Program-made: the position numbers and the translations under genes
Source: Enhydrobacter aerosaccus
GTDB taxonomy: Bacteria > Pseudomonadota > Alphaproteobacteria > Reyranellales > Reyranellaceae
DNA length: 64,000 nucleotides
Reading direction: 5' to 3'
Assembly: GCF_900167455.1 (NCBI RefSeq)
Contig: NZ_FUWJ01000012.1
Span: forward strand, 1-64,000
Notes under the pieces: model-generated
Seen by the model: only the letters and a program-made list of their open reading frames with translations
Told to the model about the DNA's origin: nothing
The model's database searches: none
In this document: one piece after another, positions 57,407 to 64,000 of the stretch
Layout: the number at the start of each line of letters is the position of its first letter
Numbering within the stretch: the stretch's first letter is position 1

Positions 57407-58729
57407 TCAGCGCTGCTGGCGCCTCGGTCGACGACCGCCAAGAGCGGCCAGCAGGCGATCGACGAATTTCGGCGAGTAGCCCAGCAGCGCATCGCGGTCG
57501 CCGAGTTCCGCCTCGAATCGTCCCAGCGCCTCGACGAAGTTGCCGCCTTTCGACAAGGCTTGCTCGACCAGGAGCTTGGCTTTGTCCTTGCCCATCTTTT
57601 CCGCCAGCAGAAAGGTCGCTCGTTCGGCCAGGACCGCGCCGTTTGTACCCTCCAGGTTCGCGCCCATGCGATCGGCGTAGATGGTGAGACCCGGCGCCGC
57701 CTCCGCCATCGCCTCGACCGCCGATCCGAAGGCTTCCAGCAAGCCGGCGAGGCTCGGCCACTCCGCCTGCCATCCGCCCAGCGCTCGTTCGTTCTCCTGC
57801 GGCATACCGGCGACAATCGTGGCGGCGAGTTGAGGCGCGCGAGCCGCTGCCGTCAGCACCAGCCCGGCGGCAACCGGATTGCGCTTGTGCGGCATCGTCG
57901 ACGACGCGCCCCGGCCGGGACCTGAAGGTTCGGAAAGCTCCTGAAGCTCGTACTGCATCAGCAACGCGATGTCCTTGGCTGCCTTGCCGAGCGCCCCGAC
58001 GACCAGCGCCACATCCTGCGCGAACGCGGCAACGCGGACGCGTTGGGTGAACCAGGGCGCCGGCGGTAGCTCGAGTCCCAGGCCCTTGGCCAAGTTCTTC
58101 ATCACGGGCTCGGCCTTCTTGCCCAACGCCGACAACGAACCCGAGGCACCGCCGAATTGCACGATCTGCGTTTCGGCGTAGCTCTCTTCCAGGCGCCGTG
58201 TCGCCCGATCGATATCCGAGGCCCAACCCGCCACCTTCTGTCCGAAGGCCAGGGGCGTGGCCGGCTGCATCAACGTCCGGCCCATCGTCAGCGTCTTGCG
58301 ATGGGCCTTCGCCAGTGCCGCAAAGGCGGCGACGATGGCGTGCAAGTCCGCGATCAAGGGCGGCACGGCCTGCTGCAGCTGCAGCACCATCGCCGTATCG
58401 AGCACATCCTGGCTCGTGGCGCCCCAATGAACATAGCCGGCTGCCGCCTCGTCGCGCTTGCGGACTTCGGCCGTCAGAGCAGACACGACGGCAACGGTCA
58501 GCGTCATGCTTCGTCGTGCCACTGGCACCAGTGCCGCAACATCATAAAGCGACGGGTCGCACGCCTTGACGATGGTCGCTGCATGCTTCCTGGGAACGAG
58601 GCCGACAGCGGCGACGCTGCGGGCAAGCTCGGCCTCGAACCGGAGCATATGGCGCAAGGTCGCCTCATCGGAAAACGCGTCGGCGACCCTCGTCGAGGCG
58701 TTGAGAGCATTCACCAGCCGACCAGACAT
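57407..58729 (-). CDS. pcaB: 3-carboxy-cis,cis-muconate cycloisomerase-like lyase (PcaB)
   Basis: A 440-residue fumarase/aspartase superfamily member. The signature GASSTMPHKRNPVAAGLVL is complete, HWGATSQDVLDTAMVLQLQQ is the second conserved region, and the length and start (SGRLVNALNASTRVADAFSD) match PcaB better than adenylosuccinate lyase. PcaB cyclises 3-carboxy-cis,cis-muconate in protocatechuate breakdown; no pcaGH or pcaCD is near. It could therefore serve a dispersed pathway or a different substrate. I start at ATG 58729 with AAGGA about 12 bases upstream; ATG 58750 is an alternative. Confidence 0.85.
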   Translation of the reverse strand: MSGRLVNALNASTRVADAFSDEATLRHMLRFEAELARSVAAVGLVPRKHAATIVKACDPSLYDVAALVPVARRSMTLTVAVVSALTAEVRKRDEAAAGYVHWGATSQDVLDTAMVLQLQQAVPPLIADLHAIVAAFAALAKAHRKTLTMGRTLMQPATPLAFGQKVAGWASDIDRATRRLEESYAETQIVQFGGASGSLSALGKKAEPVMKNLAKGLGLELPPAPWFTQRVRVAAFAQDVALVVGALGKAAKDIALLMQYELQELSEPSGPGRGASSTMPHKRNPVAAGLVLTAAARAPQLAATIVAGMPQENERALGGWQAEWPSLAGLLEAFGSAVEAMAEAAPGLTIYADRMGANLEGTNGAVLAERATFLLAEKMGKDKAKLLVEQALSKGGNFVEALGRFEAELGDRDALLGYSPKFVDRLLAALGGRRPRRQQR

Positions 58730-58845
58730 GGGGATCGCGCTTCCTTTCATTCGGCGGCCAATTGGCACGCTGCCATCTCCCCATCCATACCATACGACGG
58801 ACAGCGAGGAAGGCGGCTTGCCCTCACGGAACCTCGAGATCGATG

Positions 58846-58859
58846 TTGATCCACGTCAA
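58846..58859. promoter_or_regulatory. FNR/FixK-type box TTGATCCACGTCAA
   Basis: TTGAT-N4-GTCAA, one base from the consensus palindrome. It is 73 bp upstream of the gene at 58933, an ideal position for activation. Confidence 0.68.
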
Positions 58860-58932
58860 TCGACTCCGCCGGGAAATCGTCTCTACTGATCGCCGATTTT
58901 CCCGCCCAGTACGCTGCAACAGGATGACGACC

Positions 58933-59817
58933 ATGGCCGACACCCTCAATGTCGCACTCGAACAACTCCGGCAGAAGATCGCCCAGGACGGTGGCATGCC
59001 CGTCGTCATCGCCCTGCCGGATCTCGAACGGGAATTCCATGGCCTCAGCCTTCACCAGCTGGTGTTGCTGACGGATGCGCCGGCCTTGGGTTCCTTCGCC
59101 GAGCTCCGCTCCGCCGAGGGCGGCCGCATCGAGCAGTTCGTGATCGACGGCAAGAACACGGAGCGATGCGAGGCGCTGGCGCGCGACCTGCTTCTCAGCG
59201 AGTCGGCCTTGAGTGCGGGCGATGTGCGCGAGGTGCGCCTGCCGGCCGACGGCACGAGCAGCCACATTCTGGTACGGGATCACAACGATATCGTCTATCG
59301 GGTGACCGATCAGGAAGCGGTCGTCGATCAGCTTCTCACAAGCGCGTTACAGCACCGTCGGCAGGCACGGCAGGCCCAGCAGCCCGCCCCTGTCGACGCC
59401 TCACCCCGCCCCATCGTCATCGAAAATGGAGTGGCCTTCACCGGCACCGCCGGAGAGATCCTCCACGGGCTGGCCGCGGTCCGGGCGCGCAACGGCATTG
59501 CGGTCCAGGAGATCGAACGTCTGATCCGGGCGACCGGCCAACGAGATCTCGGGGCCGCCCTCGCGGCGGCGGGCCCGCAGGCTCTGGCGCAATCGCTGAC
59601 CCGCGTTACCGTGGCTTCGCAGCAGATCGAGTCTCTCATCGAGGCGATGTACCAGCGTATGCGCCTCCTGCTTCAACTGATCGAGGAGGCTCGGATGGGC
59701 GGCGAGGCAGAGGCTCCTGCTCGCAGCGCGCCGACAATGACCGCCGCCGCCGATCCAACGGCCGGGATCTCGACGAATCCCGGCGCTGAAATGCCTATCT
59801 TCCAGCGGCGGGTCTGA
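58933..59817 (+). CDS. Unknown 294-residue protein with FNR-type box
   Basis: The N-terminal part (about residues 1-130) is an alpha/beta stretch with DGGMPVVIALPDLEREFHGL and SSHILVRDHNDIVYRVTDQE. A Gln-rich linker (HRRQARQAQQPAPVDASPRP) joins it to a helical C-terminal part (EIERLIRATGQRDLGAALAA, then SLTRVTVASQQIESLIEAMY). There is no signal, membrane helix or known catalytic motif. I do not recognise a family. ATG 58933 has AGGA seven bases upstream; ATG 58924 is an alternative. The FNR box 73 bp upstream and its location between pcaB and pfkB suggest an oxygen-limitation role. Confidence 0.72.
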   Translation: MADTLNVALEQLRQKIAQDGGMPVVIALPDLEREFHGLSLHQLVLLTDAPALGSFAELRSAEGGRIEQFVIDGKNTERCEALARDLLLSESALSAGDVREVRLPADGTSSHILVRDHNDIVYRVTDQEAVVDQLLTSALQHRRQARQAQQPAPVDASPRPIVIENGVAFTGTAGEILHGLAAVRARNGIAVQEIERLIRATGQRDLGAALAAAGPQALAQSLTRVTVASQQIESLIEAMYQRMRLLLQLIEEARMGGEAEAPARSAPTMTAAADPTAGISTNPGAEMPIFQRRV

Positions 59818-59835
59818 ACCGTCGCTCCGCAGCGG

Positions 59836-60765
59836 TCAGCCGCACGGGACCGGACCGACCAGGGCTTCGACCCCGGCCCGATCGACTTGTGCCGTTCCGG
59901 TGGAACGGACCGCCACAGCGCCACAGGCCAGCGCCAGGCGCAACGCAGTTTCCGAGGACCAGCCTGCGGACAGACCGAGGACGAGCCCGGCCAGGAAACT
60001 GTCGCCGGCGCCGACACCCGTCCGCTCCGCTGCCGGAATGGCCGGCAGCTCGACGGCTCCTTCCTCGGTAGCGAGTATCGCCCCGGCGGATCCAAGCGTC
60101 AGCGCGATCATCCGGGCGGCGCCGGAGCGCACCAGGGCGACTGCCTGGTCCTTTCGCGACATGAGGGTCCGGGCCTTTTCGTCCAGGATCGATTCGAACT
60201 CGGACAGGCTCGGCTTGAGCAGGTCGATGCCGCTGCCCAGCGCCGCCGCGAGCGCGCCTCCAGACGTGTCCAGGGCGAACCTCATCCCGCGTTCCGCCGC
60301 GATACGCGCGACCTCCCTGTAGAAGGACGACGGCACGCCGGGCGGCAGGCTGCCGCTGGCGACCAGCCAGGACGCCTCGAGCTCGCCGAGCACGTTGAGG
60401 ATGTTCGCGCAATCTTTGGCCGTCAGCTCCGGGCCCTGCGGGACAAAGCGATATTCGAGGGCGTTCGACTGGTCGCGAACGGTCACGCTGATGCGTGTGA
60501 CACCGTCGATCCGAATGCTTCGCGTCGGTACATGTGCCGTCGACAGCATGTCCTCGATGTAGCGGCCGGTGACGCCGCCCGAGCAGAGAATGGCGAGGGC
60601 TTTCCCGCCCAATTGGGTGACGACGCGGGCTACATTGATGCCGCCGCCACCTGGATCGTATCTCTCTCCAAAAGTGCGCGTCTTATGGCCAGGTCGCACC
60701 GACGTCGCTTGGGCGGCGATGTCCAGCGCAGGATTGACGGTAAGCGTTGCAATCAGACCGGACAT
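59836..60765 (-). CDS. pfkB: PfkB-family phosphofructokinase
   Basis: A 309-residue ribokinase-fold sugar kinase. Features are TVNPALDIAAQATSV at the N-terminus, the diglycine hinge region DPGGGGINVARVVTQLGG, and the ATP/catalytic motif TGVGAGDSFLAGLVLGLS with the catalytic Asp. The N-terminal TVNPALD and GGGGINVA wording fits 1- or 6-phosphofructokinase type II (PfkB/FruK). In alphaproteobacteria such a kinase is often part of the anaerobic or low-oxygen regulon, and a FNR-type box lies 92 bp upstream of its start. It is divergent from the hydrogenase operon. Confidence 0.9.
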   Translation of the reverse strand: MSGLIATLTVNPALDIAAQATSVRPGHKTRTFGERYDPGGGGINVARVVTQLGGKALAILCSGGVTGRYIEDMLSTAHVPTRSIRIDGVTRISVTVRDQSNALEYRFVPQGPELTAKDCANILNVLGELEASWLVASGSLPPGVPSSFYREVARIAAERGMRFALDTSGGALAAALGSGIDLLKPSLSEFESILDEKARTLMSRKDQAVALVRSGAARMIALTLGSAGAILATEEGAVELPAIPAAERTGVGAGDSFLAGLVLGLSAGWSSETALRLALACGAVAVRSTGTAQVDRAGVEALVGPVPCG

Positions 60766-60856
60766 CGCAATTCAACCAGCAGCGTGCGTTATCGCACTGG
60801 CGAGGCTCGCGCCCTTCCAGGCGACGGCATGTTAGGGACCATTCGCCGGAAGACGC

Positions 60857-60870
60857 TTGATCTGGGTCAA
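60857..60870. promoter_or_regulatory. FNR/FixK-type box TTGATCTGGGTCAA in pfkB/hydB divergent region
   Basis: TTGAT-N4-GTCAA. It lies 92 bp from the pfkB start and 139 bp from the hydB start, so it could serve either or both. The hydB side would need a longer leader. Confidence 0.65.
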
Positions 60871-61009
60871 GCTCAATGTCCGGCTCGATCGGCGGACTCA
60901 AGCCACTGCGCTTTGCAGACTTCGTCTGACTGACTAGACTGTCACGTCATCGCGTCTCCGATAGGCGACGAGGATCGGAATTCACCTCCAGGTCGGGCCT
61001 GAAGGAGAG

Positions 61010-62146
61010 ATGGCCGAATACATCACCTTGGCAGTCGACGGGCTGCAGGCTCTCCTCGATGAACTGAAGCGCCGGGAGTATCGCGTTCTCGGTCCGACCA
61101 TCCGCGACCAGGCCATTGTCTATGACGACATAGAGAGCTTGCGCGATCTTCCGATGGGTTGGACGGACGAGCAATCCGGCGGCCATTATCGCCTGGTTGC
61201 GCGGCAGGACGATGCGATCTTCGGCTACCCCGTCGGTCCTCATAGCTGGAAGAGATTCCTGCATCCTCCGGTGCTGCCGCTGTGGCAGGCCGAGTCCGCC
61301 GGGAATAGCGTGCGGATCACGACGACACAGGGGCCTGACCAGCCGTTCGCCTTCATCGGCGTAAGGTCGTGCGATCTGCACGCCATCGCCATTCAGGACC
61401 GGGTCCTGATCGGCGGTCAGCATGTCGATCCGTCCTATCGCGATCGACGCAAAGGCGCCTTCATCGTTGCCGTCAATTGTGGCGAGGCCGGCGGGACCTG
61501 CTTCTGCGCATCGATGAATACCGGACCCAAGGTCGAGGACGGCTTCGACCTTGCCCTCACCGAGATCGTCATCGACGACCAGCGCCTGTTCCTGACCGAG
61601 GTGGGTTCGCCCGCAGGCCGCGACGTGCTGCTGCAGGTGCCGCATCGACCGGCGACGCCCGACGAGATTGCCGCCGCCGATGGCGTCACGGCCCGGACAG
61701 CGGCGAGTATGGGCCGCGTCATGCGCTCGGACGATGTACGCGAACTCCTGCTGGGCAATCTCGATCATCCGCGCTGGGACGAGGTTGCCGAGCGATGCTT
61801 GACCTGCGGCAACTGCACCATGGTTTGCCCGACCTGCTTCTGCACGTCGGTCGAGGACTCGAGTGACCTACTCAGCGGGAAATCCGGCCGCACACGACAC
61901 TGGGCGTCGTGCTTCACCCTCGACTTTTCCTATATCCATGGCGGCAGCGTGCGCGGCAGCGCCCGCTCGCGTTACCGTCAATGGATGACCCACAAGCTTG
62001 CCTCCTGGGTCGACCAGTTCGGGTCCTCGGGCTGTGTCGGATGCGGTCGATGCATCACCTGGTGCCCGGTCGGAATCGACATTACGGAAGAGGTGCGCGC
62101 CATCCGCGAGGATCGACCGGCGGAAAGGACCCATCATGAAGATTGA
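61010..62146 (+). CDS. hydB: Sulfhydrogenase/group-3b hydrogenase beta-type subunit (HydB, AsrA-like), two [4Fe-4S] clusters
   Basis: The 378-residue protein matches HydB/AsrA-type electron carriers. The C-terminal domain has two four-cysteine sets: Cys263, 266, 269, 273 (CLTCGNCTMVCPTC) and Cys342, 345, 348, 352 (CVGCGRCITWCPVG). Further conserved cysteine regions are SCDLHAI (residue 121) and TCFCASMNTG (164-166). It passes electrons between the NAD(P)-reducing diaphorase and the NiFe module. A GAAGGAGAG ribosome site precedes ATG 61010. It starts a tightly overlapping operon with the next genes; its last 11 bases overlap the following start. Confidence 0.9.
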   Translation: MAEYITLAVDGLQALLDELKRREYRVLGPTIRDQAIVYDDIESLRDLPMGWTDEQSGGHYRLVARQDDAIFGYPVGPHSWKRFLHPPVLPLWQAESAGNSVRITTTQGPDQPFAFIGVRSCDLHAIAIQDRVLIGGQHVDPSYRDRRKGAFIVAVNCGEAGGTCFCASMNTGPKVEDGFDLALTEIVIDDQRLFLTEVGSPAGRDVLLQVPHRPATPDEIAAADGVTARTAASMGRVMRSDDVRELLLGNLDHPRWDEVAERCLTCGNCTMVCPTCFCTSVEDSSDLLSGKSGRTRHWASCFTLDFSYIHGGSVRGSARSRYRQWMTHKLASWVDQFGSSGCVGCGRCITWCPVGIDITEEVRAIREDRPAERTHHED

Positions 62147-62603
62147 AGGTCTCGAGAGGATCATCAGCGAGCATCGCTTCTTCGCCGGGTTGGACGACGG
62201 CTACTGCAGGCTGGTCTGCGGATGTGCGAAGAACGTCCGCTTCGAGGCCGGCCAATATCTGTTCCATGAAGGCCAGCCGGCGAGCCAGTTCTACCTGCTG
62301 CGCCATGGGCGCGTGGCCCTTGAGATTTCGGCTCCGGGCCGGGGAACGATGCAGTTCCAAACGCTGCGCGAGGGCGAGATCGTTGGTGTGTCCTGGCTCA
62401 TCCCGCCCTACCGCTGGACCTACGACGCCAAGGCCCTCGAACCGGTGCGCGCCATCGCCATGGACGCGACATGCCTGCAGCAGAAATGCGAGGCAGACCA
62501 TCGCTTCGGCTATGAGATGATGAGGCGATTCGTGCCCGTTCTGGTCGAACGGCTGCACGCTACCCAGCTACAGATCCTCGATGTCTACGGCAATCCTGCC
62601 TGA
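62136..62603 (+). CDS. Cyclic-nucleotide-binding domain protein without DNA-binding domain
   Basis: A 155-residue protein consisting only of a Crp/FNR-type CNB domain: EHRFFAGLDDGYCRLVCGCA, KNVRFEAGQYLFHEGQPASQ, FYLLRHGRVALEISAPGRG and LREGEIVGVSWLIPPYRWTY. There is no helix-turn-helix. The phosphate-binding cassette reads GEIVGVSWLIPPYRWTYDA, so the Arg of a cAMP site is not obviously in place. Its start overlaps hydB and its end overlaps hydG, so it is made with the complex and may be an allosteric or redox-sensing subunit. Two cysteines lie in RLVCGCAKNV. Confidence 0.88.
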   Translation: MKIEGLERIISEHRFFAGLDDGYCRLVCGCAKNVRFEAGQYLFHEGQPASQFYLLRHGRVALEISAPGRGTMQFQTLREGEIVGVSWLIPPYRWTYDAKALEPVRAIAMDATCLQQKCEADHRFGYEMMRRFVPVLVERLHATQLQILDVYGNPA

Positions 62604-63441
62604 CACGCTGCGGGCCGGGCCCGACCCGATGCTACCGCGCCTGGCGACGGTCCGGCGCCGGCGGCGTGACACGTCCCAGGTCTGGACGCTGGACATCGAG
62701 GACAGCGTTGTCTCGAACGAGCCTTTCGTGCCGGGTCAGTTCAACATGCTCGGTGTCTTCGGTGTGGGAGAGGTACCGATCAGCCTCAGCGGGGACCCCG
62801 CCGTACAAGACCAGCTCGTCCATACGATCCGCGCCGTCGGACCGGTGTCGAAGGCCCTGGTCCGCCTCAAGCCGGGAGAAGTGCTCGGCCTGCGCGGGCC
62901 GTTCGGCACCGGCTGGCCGGTGAGCGACGCAGTCGGGCGCGACGTGATCGTGATCGCCGGCGGCCTTGGTCTGGCTCCGCTTCGCCCGGCTCTCTACCGT
63001 CTGCTGGCTCAGCGCGAGCGTTACCGGAGCATTCAGCTGCTCTACGGGACGCGCAGCCCGGACGATATCCTGTTCCGGCGCGAGCTTCTGGCGTGGCGGC
63101 GCCGGCACGATATCGCCGTCGAGATCACCGTCGACCATGCGCCCGCCGACTGGACCGGCCATGTCGGCGTCGTGACGACGCTGGTCTCGCGGTCGTCTTT
63201 CGACCCGGCGCAGGCGATCGCCTTCGTCTGTGGCCCGGAGATCATGATGCGGTTCGCGATCGCCGCATTGGGTCAGGCCGGGCTGGCCGACGAGGCGATC
63301 TATCTGTCCATGGAGCGCAACATGCAATGCGCCGTCGGCGTCTGCGGCCACTGCCAGTTCGGCCCCAGCCTGGTCTGCCGCGACGGGCCCGTCTATCGGC
63401 ACGATCGCGTCCGATCCTTCCTTGGCGTGAAGGAGCTCTGA
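62581..63441 (+). CDS. hydG: Hydrogenase gamma-type FAD/NAD(P)-binding subunit (HydG)
   Basis: A 286-residue ferredoxin-reductase-like protein: FAD-binding PGQFNM (51-56) and VPISLSGDP, the NAD(P) region VIAGGLGLAPLRPALY (124-139), GPE at 218-220 and a [2Fe-2S] ligand set Cys250, 255, 258, 266 (QCAVGVCGHCQFGPSLVC). That layout is diagnostic for the HydG/SudB/AsrB group of diaphorase subunits. It couples H2 oxidation or evolution to NAD(P). The start at ATG 62581 overlaps the CNB gene by 23 bases; two bases separate it from the small subunit gene. Confidence 0.92.
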   Translation: MSTAILPDTLRAGPDPMLPRLATVRRRRRDTSQVWTLDIEDSVVSNEPFVPGQFNMLGVFGVGEVPISLSGDPAVQDQLVHTIRAVGPVSKALVRLKPGEVLGLRGPFGTGWPVSDAVGRDVIVIAGGLGLAPLRPALYRLLAQRERYRSIQLLYGTRSPDDILFRRELLAWRRRHDIAVEITVDHAPADWTGHVGVVTTLVSRSSFDPAQAIAFVCGPEIMMRFAIAALGQAGLADEAIYLSMERNMQCAVGVCGHCQFGPSLVCRDGPVYRHDRVRSFLGVKEL

Positions 63442-63442
63442 C

Positions 63443-64000
63443 ATGCCGACACGGTCGAAGAAGCCGCGACTGGCGGTGTGGAAGTTCGCCTCGTGCGACG
63501 GCTGCCAGCTCACCCTGCTCGACTGTGAAGACGAGCTGCTGGCGGTCGCCGGCGCGATCGACATCGCCTATTTTCCGGAGGCGACCCGCGGCAAGATCGA
63601 GGGCCGCTATGACCTTTCCCTGGTCGAAGGCTCGATCACAACCCCGCACGATGCCGAGCGCATCCGCGAGGTGAGGCGGCGATCCGCTACCCTCGTGACC
63701 ATCGGCGCCTGTGCGACGGCCGGCGGCATCCAGGCCTTGCGCAATTTCGCCGACGTCAAGGAATACGCCTCCGTCGTCTATGCCAGGCCGGACTATATCG
63801 ACACACTCGCGACATCGACGGCGATCGCCGATCACGTCGCGGTCGACTTCGAACTGCGCGGCTGCCCCATCTCCAAGAAGCAACTGCTCGAGGTGATCGC
63901 GGCATATCTCGCGGGACGGCGCCCCCAGGCGCCCGCGCACAGCGTTTGCGTGGAGTGCAAACACAAGGGCAATGTCTGCGTGATGGTGGCGCACAAGACG
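63443..64000 (+). CDS. hydD: [NiFe]-hydrogenase small subunit (HydD), 3' end outside window
   Basis: The first 186 residues are present. The proximal [4Fe-4S] ligands are Cys18, Cys21 (ASCDGCQLTLLD), Cys90 (IGACATAGGIQ) and Cys141 (RGCPISKKQL). A further set begins with CVECKHKGNVCV (169-179). There is no Tat signal, so the enzyme is cytoplasmic, as expected for group 3b/3d enzymes. Gene order hydB-hydG-hydD matches that of NADP-linked hydrogenases, in which the large catalytic subunit hydA follows; it should lie just beyond the right edge. Confidence 0.93.
   Translation, partial: MPTRSKKPRLAVWKFASCDGCQLTLLDCEDELLAVAGAIDIAYFPEATRGKIEGRYDLSLVEGSITTPHDAERIREVRRRSATLVTIGACATAGGIQALRNFADVKEYASVVYARPDYIDTLATSTAIADHVAVDFELRGCPISKKQLLEVIAAYLAGRRPQAPAHSVCVECKHKGNVCVMVAHKT

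Noticed and set aside
1..64000. tRNA or rRNA genes and CRISPR arrays
   Set aside because: I searched by eye for T-loop GTTCGAATC-type motifs and for regular repeats with spacers and found none. A tRNAscan or CRISPR search would be decisive.

Overview
The window is high-GC bacterial DNA, densely packed on both strands, with almost no RNA genes or phage genes. Protein families point to an alphaproteobacterium with a large catabolic repertoire: TRAP and MFS carriers, LysR and GntR regulators, amidohydrolases, enoyl-CoA hydratases, a group-3b type hydrogenase, and FNR/FixK-type boxes. A soil or freshwater lineage such as Reyranella or a relative would fit, but the genus is an inference from gene style only.

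1-10.7 kb. The window opens on the tail of an IS110-family transposase and an extragenic inverted repeat. An ADP-forming acyl-CoA synthetase diverges from a Rid-family gene. A 3.5-kb island (integrase fragment, LysR, mandelate-racemase-type enolase, GNAT) lies between two copies of a ridA/dctM junction, as expected after single-crossover integration of a circle. Right of it are a TRAP transporter (dctPQM) and an SMP-30 lactonase.

10.7-30.4 kb is a metabolic stretch: two PLP enzymes, a thioesterase, beta-carbonic anhydrase, two enoyl-CoA hydratases, a lipoprotein, an MFS carrier, a 2-oxopent-4-enoate hydratase-like enzyme, an amidohydrolase, a LysR gene divergent from an emrAB-type pump with an AhpD-like protein, a leuCD-like pair with an unusual LeuC, an ArsB-like carrier and two more MFS carriers.

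30.5-35.6 kb holds the cluster I find most interesting. It encodes a haem-oxygenase-fold diiron protein with a complete six-residue metal set, two plant-type ferredoxins, a small unknown protein and a GntR/FCD regulator. Divergent to these are a 512-residue permease and a GlcG/HbpS protein. Two TTGTATAC sites lie about 65 bp upstream of the two divergent start codons. 35.6-47.5 kb has an orphan ABC binding protein, an RND metal efflux system (czcB-czcA-czcC order), small unknown secreted or membrane proteins, an XRE regulator and a second orphan binding protein. 47.6-52.7 kb has a dehydratase of the IlvD/Edd family, an ACS-type MFS carrier, a LysR gene and an EamA exporter.

52.8-64 kb looks like an oxygen-limitation region. 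It has a CBS protein, three tandem paralogues of an unrecognised 130-residue protein, a small lipoprotein, trxC, a pcaB-like lyase, an unknown 294-residue protein, a pfkB kinase and the start of a hydBGD-type hydrogenase operon with an embedded cyclic-nucleotide-binding protein. Four TTGA-N6-TCAA boxes are spread between 55.8 and 60.9 kb, and one more is at 45.6 kb. Together they suggest an FNR/FixK-controlled microaerobic programme that runs past the right end of the window, where the hydrogenase small subunit is cut off.
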